A DNA stretch of 51,628 nt, taken from assembly GCF_002890915.1 (NCBI RefSeq), contig NZ_POUT01000020.1:1-51628 (forward strand), in the 5' to 3' direction. Each line of letters begins with the position of its first letter. Within the stretch, counting starts at the first letter, position 1. Below the pieces are notes generated by a model. It ran no database searches, was not told the origin of the DNA, and saw only the letters and a program-made list of their open reading frames with translations. Of the stretch, positions 41,981-51,448 are shown piece after piece. Position numbers and translations under genes: made by a program. The DNA comes from Stutzerimonas stutzeri (GTDB lineage: Bacteria; Pseudomonadota; Gammaproteobacteria; Pseudomonadales; Pseudomonadaceae).

Positions 41981-42469
41981 ATGACCATCTCCTACGAAGC
42001 CGCGCGTGACTTCCTTTATCGCGAAGCGCGCTACCTCGACGACAAGGACTGGGACGCCTGGCTGGAACTCTACGCCCCCGATGCCAGCTTCTGGATGCCG
42101 GCCTGGGACGACCGCGACCAGCTGACCGAGGACCCGCAGAGCCAGATCTCGCTGATCTGGTACGGCAACCGCAGCGGCCTGGAGGACCGAGTCTTCCGCA
42201 TCCGCACCGAGCGTTCCAGCGCGACCATCCCGGACACCCGGACCTCGCACAACATCAGCAACCTGGAGCTGCTCGAGCAGGCCGATGGCCTCTGCCGGCT
42301 GCGCTTCAACTGGCACACCCTGAGCTTCCGCTACAAGACCGTCGACCACTTCTATGGCACCAGCTTCTACACCCTCGATGTGCGTGGCGAGAACCCGCTG
42401 ATCAAGGCCAAGAAGGTCGTGCTGAAGAACGACTACATCCGCCAGATGATCGACGTGTACCACCTGTGA
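41981..42469 (+). CDS. benB: Benzoate 1,2-dioxygenase, small (beta) subunit
   Basis: A 162-residue protein with the ring-hydroxylating beta-subunit fold: starts MTISYEAARDFLYREARYLD, contains WDAWLELYAPDASFWMPAWD and ends VVLKNDYIRQMIDVYHL. It is structural and forms an alpha3beta3 enzyme with BenA. It directly abuts benA. Confidence 0.96.
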   Translation: MTISYEAARDFLYREARYLDDKDWDAWLELYAPDASFWMPAWDDRDQLTEDPQSQISLIWYGNRSGLEDRVFRIRTERSSATIPDTRTSHNISNLELLEQADGLCRLRFNWHTLSFRYKTVDHFYGTSFYTLDVRGENPLIKAKKVVLKNDYIRQMIDVYHL

Positions 42470-42479
42470 GGGCGCTGCC

Positions 42480-43490
42480 ATGACCTACAAGATCGCACTG
42501 AACTTCGAAGACGGCGTGACCCGCTTCATCGAGAGCAACATCGGCGAAACCGTGGCCGATGCCGCCTACCGCCAGGGCATCAACGTCCCACTGGACTGCC
42601 GCGACGGCGCCTGCGGTGCCTGCAAGTGCTTCGCCGAAGCCGGCCGCTACGACCTCGGCGACGACTATATAGAAGATGCGCTCAGCGAGGACGAGGCCGG
42701 GCAGGGCTACGTGCTGACCTGCCAGATGCGCGCCGAGAGCGATTGCGTGATCCGCGTGCCAGCCTCCTCGCAGGTATGCAAGACCGAGCAGGTGTGCTTC
42801 GAAGCGGCCATCAGCGACGTGCGCCGGCTGTCCGAAAGCACCATCGCACTGTCGCTCAAGGGCGATGCGCTGAGCCAGCTGGCGTTCCTGCCGGGACAGT
42901 ACGTCAACCTGCGCGTGCCCGGCAGCGACCAGACCCGCGCCTACTCGTTCAGTTCGCTGCCCAAGGATGGCGAAGTCAGCTTCCTGATCCGCAACGTACC
43001 GGGCGGCCTGATGAGCAGCTTCCTCACCAACCTGGCCAAGGCCGGCGACAACCTGACGCTGGCCGGGCCTCTGGGCAGCTTCTACCTGCGCGACATCAAG
43101 CGGCCGCTGCTGCTGCTCGCCGGCGGTACGGGGCTCGCGCCGTTCACCGCCATGCTGGAGAAGATTGCCGAGCAGGGCAGCGAATATCCGCTGCACCTGA
43201 TCTACGGCGTGACCCACGACCACGACCTGGTGGAACTGGACAGGCTGGAAGCCTTCGCCGCGCGCATTCCCAACTTCAGCTACAGCGCCTGTGTCGCCAG
43301 CCCGGACAGCGCCTATCCACACAAGGGCTACGTCACCCAGCACATCGAGCCCGGACACCTCAACGACGGCGAAGTGGACATCTACCTCTGCGGTCCGCCG
43401 CCGATGGTCGAGGCGGTCAGCCAGTTCATCCGCCAGCAGGGCCTGCAACCGGCGAACTTCTACTACGAGAAATTCGCCGCCAGCGCCTGA
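42480..43490 (+). CDS. benC: Benzoate 1,2-dioxygenase electron transfer component
   Basis: A 336-residue NADH reductase that supplies electrons to BenAB. The N-terminal 2Fe-2S domain has CRDGACGACKC and a fourth cysteine in VLTCQM. The middle FAD domain has RAYSFSS, and the NADH domain has LLLAGGTGLAPFTAML with a final YLCGPPPMVEAV. It is 10 bases after benB. Confidence 0.96.
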   Translation: MTYKIALNFEDGVTRFIESNIGETVADAAYRQGINVPLDCRDGACGACKCFAEAGRYDLGDDYIEDALSEDEAGQGYVLTCQMRAESDCVIRVPASSQVCKTEQVCFEAAISDVRRLSESTIALSLKGDALSQLAFLPGQYVNLRVPGSDQTRAYSFSSLPKDGEVSFLIRNVPGGLMSSFLTNLAKAGDNLTLAGPLGSFYLRDIKRPLLLLAGGTGLAPFTAMLEKIAEQGSEYPLHLIYGVTHDHDLVELDRLEAFAARIPNFSYSACVASPDSAYPHKGYVTQHIEPGHLNDGEVDIYLCGPPPMVEAVSQFIRQQGLQPANFYYEKFAASA

Positions 43491-43510
43491 GCACAAGCCG
43501 TGCACGGCCC

Positions 43511-43534
43511 TGTAGGAGCGGGCTCGCCCGCGAA
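43511..43534 (+). repeat. REP-type element between benC and benD
   Basis: TGTAGGAGCGGGCTCGCCCGCGAA is not quoted in full elsewhere; its parts TGTAGGAGC, GGGC-TC-GCCC and GCGAA are the usual Pseudomonas REP layout. The related palindrome GTGGGCCTCCCAC follows near 43,575. Such elements may affect mRNA stability in operons. Confidence 0.8.
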
Positions 43535-43671
43535 AAGGGCGCGGTCATCGACAGTAAAAGCCTCGCCCCCGAGGGTGGGCCTCCCACAAAAACAGGCGGT
43601 GCACACCGAACCGGTGGGAGGCGCGTCCTCGCGGCGAACGGGTAGCGCAAATCAGGTAAGAGGTTGGGAAG

Positions 43672-44451
43672 ATGAACGAGCGTTTCCATAACAAAGTCGC
43701 CGTGATCACCGGCGCCGCCCAGGGCATCGGCCGCCGCGTGGCCGAGCGTTTCGTCGAAGAGGGCGGCCGGCTGGTGGCGGTGGACCGCTCCGAACTGGTC
43801 CACGAGCTGGCCGACCAGCTGTGCGGGCAGGGCGGCGAGGTGCTGACATTGACTGCCGACCTCGAACGGTTCGCCGACTGCCATCGGGTGATGGACGCCG
43901 CCAAGGCGCGCTTCGGCCGCCTCGACATTCTGGTCAACAACGTCGGCGGCACCATCTGGGCCAAGCCATTCGAGCATTACCGGGAGCACGAGATCGAGGC
44001 CGAGGTGCGCCGCTCGCTGTTCCCCACGCTGTGGTGCTGCCATGCCGCCTTGCCGCACATGCTGGAACAGGGCGCTGGCGCCATCGTCAACGTGTCCTCG
44101 ATCGCCACCCGCAGCCTCAACCGCGTGCCCTACGGCGCGGCCAAGGGCGGCGTCAACGCGCTGACCGCCTGCCTCGCGTTCGAGAACGCCCAGCGCGGCA
44201 TCCGCGTCAACGCCACCGCCCCGGGCGGCACCGAGGCGCCGCCGCGGCGCATCCCGCGCAACGGCGCCGAGCAGAGCGCGCAGGAGAAGGCCTGGTACCA
44301 GCAGATCGTCGACCAGACCGTCGAATCCAGCCTGATGAAACGCTACGGCAGCCTCGACGAGCAGGTCGGCGCGATCCTTTTCCTCGCCTCCGACGAAGCC
44401 TCCTATATCACCGGCGTGACCCTGCCGGTGGGCGGGGGCGACCTGGGGTGA
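43672..44451 (+). CDS. benD: Dihydroxycyclohexadiene carboxylate dehydrogenase
   Basis: An NAD-dependent short-chain dehydrogenase that rearomatises the BenABC product to catechol with loss of CO2. The 259-residue protein has the cofactor loop VITGAAQGIGRR, NNVGG, the serine in VNVSSIATR and the catalytic Y-x3-K in VPYGAAKGGV. The start is preceded by TAAGAGGTTGGGAAG. It is separated from benC by a 180-base spacer with a REP element. Confidence 0.96.
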   Translation: MNERFHNKVAVITGAAQGIGRRVAERFVEEGGRLVAVDRSELVHELADQLCGQGGEVLTLTADLERFADCHRVMDAAKARFGRLDILVNNVGGTIWAKPFEHYREHEIEAEVRRSLFPTLWCCHAALPHMLEQGAGAIVNVSSIATRSLNRVPYGAAKGGVNALTACLAFENAQRGIRVNATAPGGTEAPPRRIPRNGAEQSAQEKAWYQQIVDQTVESSLMKRYGSLDEQVGAILFLASDEASYITGVTLPVGGGDLG

Positions 44452-44460
44452 CGTTTCACC

Positions 44461-44484
44461 TGTAGGAGCCGGCTTGCCGGCGAT
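44461..44484 (+). repeat. REP-type element between benD and benK
   Basis: TGTAGGAGCCGGCTTGCCGGCG begins 10 bases after the benD stop; its GCCGGC-TT-GCCGGC core is palindromic. It is the same class as the element at 43,511. Confidence 0.8.
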
Positions 44485-44566
44485 CAGCCGTTCCCCGGCT
44501 CCTGCGCAAACATCGTCAGCCGCTTCGACGCGTGTTCACAACAACAATAAAAGAGAGAGCCTTGCC

Positions 44567-45910
44567 ATGCGCAAAGTAGACGTCCACGACATCATCGATA
44601 ACGCCCGCTTCAGCGGGTTCCACTGGCTGGTCATGTGCCTGTGCGCGCTGTTGCTGATCTTCGACGGCTATGACCTGTTCATCTATGGCGTGGTCCTGCC
44701 GGTGATCATGAAGGAGTGGGGCCTGACCCCGCTGGAGGCCGGTGCGCTCGGCAGCTACGCGTTGTTCGGCATGATGTTTGGCGCGCTGGTGTTCGGCACC
44801 CTGGCCGACCGCATCGGCCGCAAGAAGGGCATCGCCATCTGCTTCCTGCTGTTCAGCGGGGCCACGGTGCTCAATGGCTTTGCCAGCACGCCGGCCGAAT
44901 TCGGCATCTTCCGTTTCCTCGCCGGCCTCGGCTGCGGCGGGCTGATGCCCAACGTGGTGGCGCTGATGAACGAGTACGCGCCGAAGAAGCTGCGCAGCAC
45001 GCTGGTGGCGGTCATGTTCAGCGGCTATTCGCTGGGCGGCATGTGCTCCGCCGGGCTGGGCATCTACATGCTGCCGCGCTTCGGCTGGGAGGCGATGTTC
45101 TTCGCCGCTGCCGTGCCGCTGCTGCTGTTGCCGCTGATTCTCTGGAAACTGCCGGAGTCGGTGGGTTTCCTGGTGCGCCAGGGCCGCATCGAACAGGCGC
45201 GCGCGCTGCTTAATCAGGTCGACCCGGGCCAGCAGCTGGGCCGCAACGACGAGCCGGTGCTGGTCGAGGCGAAGGGCAAGAGCTCCTCGGTGCTGGAGCT
45301 GTTCCGCCATGGTCGTGGTGTGCGCACGCTGTCGCTCTGGGTGGCGTTCTTCTGCTGCCTGCTGATGGTCTACGCGTTGGGCTCCTGGCTGCCGAAACTG
45401 ATGGCCAACGCCGGCTACAGCCTGGGCTCGAGCTTGTCGTTCCTGCTGGCGCTGAACTTCGGCGGGATGGCCGGGGCGATTCTCGGCGGCTGGCTGGGCG
45501 ACCGCTTCAACCTGGCCAAGGTGGTCGTGGCGTTCTTCGCAGTATCGGTGGCATCCATCAGCCTGCTGGGTTTCAAGTCACCGATGCCGGTGCTCTACAC
45601 GCTGATCTTCATCGCCGGCGCTACCGTCATCGGTACGCAGATCCTGCTCTACGCCGCCGCCGCACAGTTCTATGGCCTGTCGATCCGCTCTACCGGACTC
45701 GGCTGGGCGTCGGGTATCGGCCGCAACGGCGCCATCGTCGGCCCGCTGCTGGGTGGGGCGTTGCTGGGCATCGAACTGCCGCTGCAAGCGAACTTCATGG
45801 CATTCGCCATACCGGGCGCCATCGCCGCCCTGGCCATGGCTATCTTCGCCGTCTCCAGCAAACGCAGCGACATCGGCGCGCCGGCGGTGCTGTCGGCAGC
45901 CAAAGTCTGA
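44567..45910 (+). CDS. benK: Benzoate MFS transporter
   Basis: A 447-residue, 12-helix proton symporter of the aromatic acid family. It begins MRKVDVHDIIDNARFSGFHW, with the family mark LLIFDGYDLFIYG in helix 1 (acidic residues in GYD) and the loop LADRIGRKKG between helices 2 and 3. ATG 44,567 follows AGAGAGAG. It lies downstream of benABCD and probably belongs to that operon. Confidence 0.93.
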   Translation: MRKVDVHDIIDNARFSGFHWLVMCLCALLLIFDGYDLFIYGVVLPVIMKEWGLTPLEAGALGSYALFGMMFGALVFGTLADRIGRKKGIAICFLLFSGATVLNGFASTPAEFGIFRFLAGLGCGGLMPNVVALMNEYAPKKLRSTLVAVMFSGYSLGGMCSAGLGIYMLPRFGWEAMFFAAAVPLLLLPLILWKLPESVGFLVRQGRIEQARALLNQVDPGQQLGRNDEPVLVEAKGKSSSVLELFRHGRGVRTLSLWVAFFCCLLMVYALGSWLPKLMANAGYSLGSSLSFLLALNFGGMAGAILGGWLGDRFNLAKVVVAFFAVSVASISLLGFKSPMPVLYTLIFIAGATVIGTQILLYAAAAQFYGLSIRSTGLGWASGIGRNGAIVGPLLGGALLGIELPLQANFMAFAIPGAIAALAMAIFAVSSKRSDIGAPAVLSAAKV

Positions 45911-45940
45911 TCACCGAAGAATCTGACACCAGGAACCGCT

Positions 45941-47062
45941 ATGAACCACACCCTGATCGAGCGCATCGAGGCAGTCATCGTCGACCTGCCGACCATCCGG
46001 CCGCACAAGCTGGCGATGCACACCATGCAGCAGCAGACACTGGTGGTCATCCGCGTGCGCTGTGCCGACGGCATCGAGGGCATCGGCGAAGCCACCACCA
46101 TCGGTGGCCTGGCCTACGGCAACGAGAGCCCGGAAAGCATCAAGCGCAACATCGACAGCCACCTGGCGCCGCTGTGGGTCGGCCAGGATGCGGCCAATAT
46201 CAATGCCGCCATGCTGCGCCTGGACAAGGCAGCCAAGGGCAACACCTTCGCCAAGTCCGGGTTGGAAAGCGCCTTGCTCGACGCCCAGGGCAAGCGCCTC
46301 GGGTTGCCGGTCAGCGAACTGCTCGGCGGCCGCGTGCGCGACAGCCTGGAAGTCGCCTGGACCCTGGCCAGCGGCGATACCGCGCGGGATATCGAGGAAG
46401 CCGAGCACATGCTCGATAGCCGTCGCCACCGCATCTTCAAGCTGAAGATCGGCGCCAACCCGGTGAACGATGATCTCCGGCACGTGATCGCCATCAAGCG
46501 GGCACTGGGCGAGCGTGCCAGCGTGCGTGTCGACGTCAACCAGTACTGGGACGAGTCCCAGGCCATCCGTGCCTGCCAGGTCCTCGGCGACAACGGCATC
46601 GACCTGATCGAGCAGCCGATCTCGCGGATCAACCGTGCCGGCCAGGTGCGCCTGAACCAGCGCAGCCCGGCGCCAATCATGGCCGACGAGTCCATCGAGA
46701 GTGTCGAGGACGCCTTCAGCCTGGCGGCCGCCGGCGCGGCGAGCGTGTTCGCCCTGAAGATCGCCAAGAACGGCGGGCCGCGTGCCGTGCTGCGCACCGC
46801 GCAGATCGCCGAGGCGGCGGGCATCGCGCTGTATGGCGGGACCATGCTGGAAGGTTCGATCGGCACCCTGGCATCGGCGCATGCCTTCGTCACCCTGAAC
46901 CGGCTGACCTGGGCCACCGAGCTGTTCGGCCCGCTGCTGCTGACCGAGGAAATCGTCAGCGAAGCGCCGCTCTACCGCGATTTCCAGTTGGAAGTGCCGC
47001 CTACCCCCGGCCTCGGCCTGACCCTGGATGAAGAGCGCCTGGCGTTCTTCAGCCGTAAATAA
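45941..47062 (+). CDS. catB: Muconate cycloisomerase
   Basis: It converts cis,cis-muconate to muconolactone. The 373-residue enolase-superfamily enzyme has the catalytic K-x-K (RIFKLKIGAN), metal ligands in VDVNQYWDE, IEQPI and ADESIES, and the late FALKIAKNGG lysine. It follows benK by 30 bases and is followed by catC by 14, so the gene set continues without a break. Confidence 0.95.
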   Translation: MNHTLIERIEAVIVDLPTIRPHKLAMHTMQQQTLVVIRVRCADGIEGIGEATTIGGLAYGNESPESIKRNIDSHLAPLWVGQDAANINAAMLRLDKAAKGNTFAKSGLESALLDAQGKRLGLPVSELLGGRVRDSLEVAWTLASGDTARDIEEAEHMLDSRRHRIFKLKIGANPVNDDLRHVIAIKRALGERASVRVDVNQYWDESQAIRACQVLGDNGIDLIEQPISRINRAGQVRLNQRSPAPIMADESIESVEDAFSLAAAGAASVFALKIAKNGGPRAVLRTAQIAEAAGIALYGGTMLEGSIGTLASAHAFVTLNRLTWATELFGPLLLTEEIVSEAPLYRDFQLEVPPTPGLGLTLDEERLAFFSRK

Positions 47063-47076
47063 GAGGAGAACCCGAC

Positions 47077-47367
47077 ATGCTCTTCCACGTGAAGATGACC
47101 GTGAAACTGCCGCCGGACATGGACCTGGCCAGCGCTGCCCGGCTCAAGGCCGACGAGAAGGAACTGGCCCAGCGCCTGATGCGCGATGGCACTTGGCGCC
47201 ACCTTTGGCGAATCGCCGGACAGTACGCCAACTACAGCCTGTTCGACGTCGCCAGCGTGCAGGAACTGCACGACACCCTGACGCAGCTGCCGCTGTTCCC
47301 CTACATGGAGATCGAGGTGCAAGCGCTCTGTCGCCATCCCTCGTCGATCCGCGAAGACGACACCTGA
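47077..47367 (+). CDS. catC: Muconolactone isomerase
   Basis: A 96-residue protein that converts muconolactone to 3-oxoadipate enol-lactone. It reads MLFHVKMTVKLPPDMDLA at the start, with RDGTWRHLWRIAGQYANYSL and PLFPYMEIEVQALCRHPSSI, the family hallmarks. AGAGGAG lies just before the ATG. Confidence 0.95.
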   Translation: MLFHVKMTVKLPPDMDLASAARLKADEKELAQRLMRDGTWRHLWRIAGQYANYSLFDVASVQELHDTLTQLPLFPYMEIEVQALCRHPSSIREDDT

Positions 47368-47431
47368 TTCTGGGGCCGTGGCGCCCCGCTAGCCAATCCC
47401 ATAACGACAAGTACAAGACGAGGCCTGAGCC

Positions 47432-48370
47432 ATGACTGTGAAAATCTCCCACACCGATGCCATTCAGGGTTTCTTCAAGGAAGCCGCCGGCTACGCCAAC
47501 GACAACGGTAGCAGCCGCATGAAGACGGTGATCAAGCGCATCCTGTGCGATACCGCGAAGATCATCGAGGATCTGGAGATCACCCAGGACGAATTCTGGA
47601 AGGCGGTGGACTACCTCAACCGCCTCGGCGGTCGCAACGAGGCGGGGTTGCTGGTGGCCGGCCTGGGCCTGGAGCACTACCTCGATCTGCTGCAGGACGC
47701 CAAGGACGAGGAGGCCGGCCTCGTCGGCGGCACGCCACGAACCATCGAAGGCCCGCTGTACGTGGCCGGCGCGCCGATCGCCCAGGGCGTGACCCGTATG
47801 GATGACGGCAGCGAAGATGATGTCGCCACCCCGATGTTCCTGCAGGGACAGGTCACCGACACGGACGGCAAGCCGGTCGCCGGTGCCACGGTGGACCTCT
47901 GGCACGCCAATACCCAAGGCAACTATTCGTACTTCGACAAGAGCCAGTCGGACTACAACCTGCGTCGGCGCATCGTCACCGACGAAAATGGCCACTACCG
48001 CGCGCGCAGCATCGTGCCGTCCGGCTACGGCTGCTCGCCGGATGGCCCGACCCAGGAGGTCCTGGATCTGCTGGGCCGGCATGGGCAGCGCCCCGCCCAT
48101 ATCCACTTCTTCATCTCCGCGCCGGGCCATCGTCACCTGACCACCCAGATCAACCTGTCCGGCGACCAGTACCTGTGGGACGACTTCGCCTATGCAACGC
48201 GCGATGGATTGGTCGGTGACATTCGCTTCATCGAGGATGCCGAGGCCGGCCGTGAGCGCGGCGTGCAGGGGCGTTTCGCCGAAGTGGATTTCGATTTCCA
48301 GCTACAGCGGGCGCCGGCACCGGAAGCCGAGCAGCGCAGCAAGCGTCCGCGCGCGCTGCAGGGCGCCTGA
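47432..48370 (+). CDS. catA: Catechol 1,2-dioxygenase
   Basis: An intradiol dioxygenase that opens catechol to cis,cis-muconate. The 312-residue protein has the iron ligands: Tyr in GNYSYFDKS, Tyr in VPSGYGCSPD, and two His in RPAHIHFF. The N-terminal helical dimerisation domain is present. The last 20 residues are basic and extra. It is placed after catC (order B-C-A), 64 bases away. Confidence 0.96.
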   Translation: MTVKISHTDAIQGFFKEAAGYANDNGSSRMKTVIKRILCDTAKIIEDLEITQDEFWKAVDYLNRLGGRNEAGLLVAGLGLEHYLDLLQDAKDEEAGLVGGTPRTIEGPLYVAGAPIAQGVTRMDDGSEDDVATPMFLQGQVTDTDGKPVAGATVDLWHANTQGNYSYFDKSQSDYNLRRRIVTDENGHYRARSIVPSGYGCSPDGPTQEVLDLLGRHGQRPAHIHFFISAPGHRHLTTQINLSGDQYLWDDFAYATRDGLVGDIRFIEDAEAGRERGVQGRFAEVDFDFQLQRAPAPEAEQRSKRPRALQGA

Positions 48371-48474
48371 AGATCGCCGGTCGGTGGTGCATGCCGTGCC
48401 ACCGTCGCCCGATACCTACAACAATAGCGGTCCGGACACCGTCACGGATCGCCTGGCCTGTCTTGCGAGGCGAC

Positions 48475-49701
48475 ATGAAAGCATTGCTGAAGGACTTCTC
48501 GCTCTCCGCCGTGGTCGCCGGTTTTATCGCGACCGTGATCTCCTATGCCGGCCCGCTGGTGATCATTTTCCAGGCCGCCAAGGCCGGGAACATGCCACAT
48601 GACGTGCTTTCGTCATGGATCTGGACGATCTCCATCGGCAGCGGCGTACTCGGCATCCTGCTCAGCCTGCGCTACAAGGTGCCGATCGTCATCGCCTGGT
48701 CGGCACCCGGCTCGGCGCTGCTGGTGACCCTGCTGCCCGAGATCACGCTCAACGAGGCGGTCGGCGCCTATATCGTCAGCAGTCTGGTGGTGCTGCTGGT
48801 CGGTCTGTCCGGCGCGTTCGACCGGATCATCAACCGGCTGCCGGCCGCCATCGCCGCCGGCATGCTCGCCGGAATCCTGTTCCGCTTCGGCACCGGGCTG
48901 TTCGTCTCGGTCAGGGAGCAACCGTGGCTGGTGTTGGCGATGTTCGCCACCTATCTCGTGTTCAAGCGGGGCATGCCGCGCTATGCGGTGCTCGCGGTAC
49001 TGGTCGTCGGTGTGGCGATCGCCATCGCCTCGGGCGAGCTGCGCAGCGATGCGCTGGTGATCGGACTGGCGACACCGGTGTGGATCGCGCCGGAGTTCAG
49101 CTGGCAGGTGATGTTCAACATCGCCTTTCCGTTGATCATGGTGGCACTGACCGGGCAGTTCGTACCCGGCATGGCGGTGCTGCGCAACGATGGCTACGGT
49201 ACGCCGGCCAGCCCGCTGATCAGCAGCAGTGCGCTGGGCTCGCTGCTGCTGGCGCCGTTCGGCTGCCACGGGCTGAACCTGGCGGCGATCACCGCAGCGA
49301 TCTGCACCGGCAGGGAGTCCCATGAAGATCCGGCCAAGCGCTACGTGGCCGGCGTGTCCGGCGGTGTGTTCTACCTGCTGCTGGGCCTCTTCGGCGCGAC
49401 GCTGGTGTCGATCTTCAGCGCCTTTCCCGCCGCGCTGATCGCCGCGCTGGCCGGCCTGGCCCTGCTGGCGGCCATCGGTGGTGCGCTGAGCAGCGCGATG
49501 GCCGTAGCGCAGGATCGCGAGGCCGCGCTGATCACCTTCCTGGTCACCGCGTCGGGGATGTCCTTCCTTGGTCTGTCGGCGGCGTTCTGGGGGCTGATCT
49601 TCGGTATCGCCGCGCACCTGCTGCTGGGGCTGCGGCCTACACCGGGGCCTGCGGCAATACCTCGACCAACCTGCGCCGAAGAAGAACAGCCGGCCCGCTG
49701 A
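48475..49701 (+). CDS. benE: Benzoate/proton symporter, BenE family
   Basis: A 408-residue inner-membrane protein with about 11-12 helices. It begins MKALLKDFSLSAVVAGFIAT and includes VIAWSAPGSALLVTLLP, NRLPAAIAAGMLAGILFRFG and FGCHGLNLAAITAAICTGRE, typical of BenE. ATG 48,475 is chosen because the first helix follows directly. It gives the cell a second benzoate uptake route beside BenK. Confidence 0.92.
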   Translation: MKALLKDFSLSAVVAGFIATVISYAGPLVIIFQAAKAGNMPHDVLSSWIWTISIGSGVLGILLSLRYKVPIVIAWSAPGSALLVTLLPEITLNEAVGAYIVSSLVVLLVGLSGAFDRIINRLPAAIAAGMLAGILFRFGTGLFVSVREQPWLVLAMFATYLVFKRGMPRYAVLAVLVVGVAIAIASGELRSDALVIGLATPVWIAPEFSWQVMFNIAFPLIMVALTGQFVPGMAVLRNDGYGTPASPLISSSALGSLLLAPFGCHGLNLAAITAAICTGRESHEDPAKRYVAGVSGGVFYLLLGLFGATLVSIFSAFPAALIAALAGLALLAAIGGALSSAMAVAQDREAALITFLVTASGMSFLGLSAAFWGLIFGIAAHLLLGLRPTPGPAAIPRPTCAEEEQPAR

Positions 49702-49800
49702 ATCCGTCGGCTTAGCGATTCATTCGACCACTGCTTTTTCACCGGCTCATTCCGGGGGAGCGGTTGCGTGCACCCAAAACAACAACAAGAGACGAGCCAC

Positions 49801-51072
49801 ATGATTCAGAAACCAATGTTCACCCGGATCACCCTCACCCTCGGCATCGCTTGCATGCTGTCGGATGCGATTGCCGCCGAGAGCGGCTTCATCGGGGATG
49901 CCTCCGCGACGCTGCAGGCGCGCAACTATTACTTCAGCCGCGATTTCTCGGACATCGTCGGCCCCAACCAGCAATCCAAATCCGAAGAGTGGGCGCAGGG
50001 GTTCGTCCTCAAGGTGAACTCCGGCTATACCCAGGGGCCGATCGGGTTCGGAGTCGATGCCATCGGCATGCTCGGCATCAAGCTCGACAGTGGCGGTGGC
50101 CGGGTCAATACCGGCCTGCTGCCGACCGGCAGTGATGGCAAGGCGCAGGATGACTACAGCCGGCTGGGTGCCGCGCTCAAGGTGCGGCTGTCGCAAACCG
50201 AACTGAGGATCGGCGAGCTGACGCCGAACCTACCAGTGCTCGCCTTCAGCGATATTCGCCTGTTGCCGCCGACCTACCAGGGGGCCAGCATCGTCTCCAA
50301 CGAAGTCGCCGGACTGACGCTGCAAGCCGGCCAGTTGCGCTCCGGAAGCCTGCTGAACGAGGCCGGCGACGGCGAGATGTTTGCCAAGCTCGGTCATACG
50401 CCGCAACTCGGCGCCGGCTTGAGCAGCGACCGCTTCAACTATGGTGGTGCGGACTACACCTTCAACGACAAGCGCACCTCTGTGGGTATCTGGTATGCGC
50501 AGCTGGAGGATATCTACGACCAGCGCTTCTACAGCTTCAAGCACAGCCAGCCAATGGGCGACTGGGTGCTGGGTGCCAATATCGGTTTCTACGATTCGCA
50601 GGAGGATGGTGACCGGCTGCTTGGCGCTATCGACAACCGGGCGGCGTTCACACAGCTCTCGGCCAAACGTGGCGGCCATACCTTCATGATCGGCTATCAG
50701 GCCATGTTCGGCGACGACGCGTTCCCGCGGGTCTTCAATAACATCGCACCGCTGGGCAACGAAGTGCCGACCTATGAGTTCGCCGGTGCCGACGAACGTT
50801 CCTGGCAGCTGCGTCATGACTACGATTTCGCCGCATTGGGCATTCCCGGGTTGGTGACCACGGTGCGTTACATCAAGGGCGACAATGTCGATAGCGGCCT
50901 GGGCTTCGAAGGCAAGGAGTGGGAGCGCGATCTGGACATCGGCTATACCGTGCAGAGCGGTCCGCTGAAGAACGTCGGTATTCGCGTGCGCAACGTGGCG
51001 GCTCGCTCGAACTATCGCAGCGACATCGATGAGAATCGTCTGATTCTGAGCTATACGCTCAGGTTGTTCTGA
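49801..51072 (+). CDS. benF: Benzoate-specific outer membrane porin, OprD family
   Basis: A 423-residue outer-membrane channel with signal peptide (MIQKPMFTRITLTLGIACML to AIAA). Beta-strand features of the OprD family follow: SGFIGDASATLQARNYYFSR, GFGVDAIGMLGIKLDSG, and the end ENRLILSYTLRLF with terminal Phe. OprD porins pass small carboxylates; the position after benE indicates benzoate (BenF/OpdK-like). It is the last gene of the cluster. Confidence 0.9.
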   Translation: MIQKPMFTRITLTLGIACMLSDAIAAESGFIGDASATLQARNYYFSRDFSDIVGPNQQSKSEEWAQGFVLKVNSGYTQGPIGFGVDAIGMLGIKLDSGGGRVNTGLLPTGSDGKAQDDYSRLGAALKVRLSQTELRIGELTPNLPVLAFSDIRLLPPTYQGASIVSNEVAGLTLQAGQLRSGSLLNEAGDGEMFAKLGHTPQLGAGLSSDRFNYGGADYTFNDKRTSVGIWYAQLEDIYDQRFYSFKHSQPMGDWVLGANIGFYDSQEDGDRLLGAIDNRAAFTQLSAKRGGHTFMIGYQAMFGDDAFPRVFNNIAPLGNEVPTYEFAGADERSWQLRHDYDFAALGIPGLVTTVRYIKGDNVDSGLGFEGKEWERDLDIGYTVQSGPLKNVGIRVRNVAARSNYRSDIDENRLILSYTLRLF

Positions 51073-51138
51073 CAGACTGCCTGTAGAACGGAAGGTGCGC
51101 ATTGCCCGGACTATTTCCGCTCCGTTGGAAATAAATGG

Positions 51139-51166
51139 TTGACGGGGGAAATCAGGTCCCTATAAT
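51139..51166 (+). promoter_or_regulatory. rrn promoter 1
   Basis: TTGACG, 16 bases, TATAAT, followed by GCGC. It is the first of four tandem promoters upstream of the rRNA leader. Confidence 0.8.
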
Positions 51167-51235
51167 GCGCACCACTTCCGGCGCAGTCCTCAAGAAAAAC
51201 CTCTTGTAAATCAAAAGGTTAGCGAAATAATGAGG

Positions 51236-51263
51236 TTGCACTGGCGGCGAATTCGAGTAGAAT
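51236..51263 (+). promoter_or_regulatory. rrn promoter 2
   Basis: TTGCAC, 16 bases, TAGAAT, followed by GCGC. The GC-rich discriminator after the -10 box is what is expected of growth-rate and stringent control. Confidence 0.75.
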
Positions 51264-51341
51264 GCGCCGGGCTGGCAGGGGCGGTGGTTGAGTCCTGTCG
51301 GTGCTTCGGTCGGGTCGATCGAAAGCGGTTGAAAGAGGTGG

Positions 51342-51369
51342 TTGACAGCGAGTTTGAACGCTGTATGAT
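51342..51369 (+). promoter_or_regulatory. rrn promoter 3
   Basis: TTGACA, 16 bases, TATGAT, followed by TCGCC. The spacer starts GCGAG, as in promoter 4, so these two are probably duplicates. Confidence 0.85.
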
Positions 51370-51448
51370 TCGCCTCCCGCTGACGAGAGATGCAAGTTGA
51401 TCGAAGGCGGCAAGCGGTTGAGTAGAAAAGAAATTTTCGAAAAACAGC

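Noticed and set aside
39428..42481. A very long minus-strand open frame opposite benR, benA and benB
   Set aside because: It is a codon-composition shadow of high-GC genes on the plus strand, with repetitive V/A/L/G/H-rich translation and no recognisable motif.
43511..44484. Repeated palindromes as a possible CRISPR
   Set aside because: There are only two copies nearly 1 kb apart with benD between them, and they have the standard REP layout.
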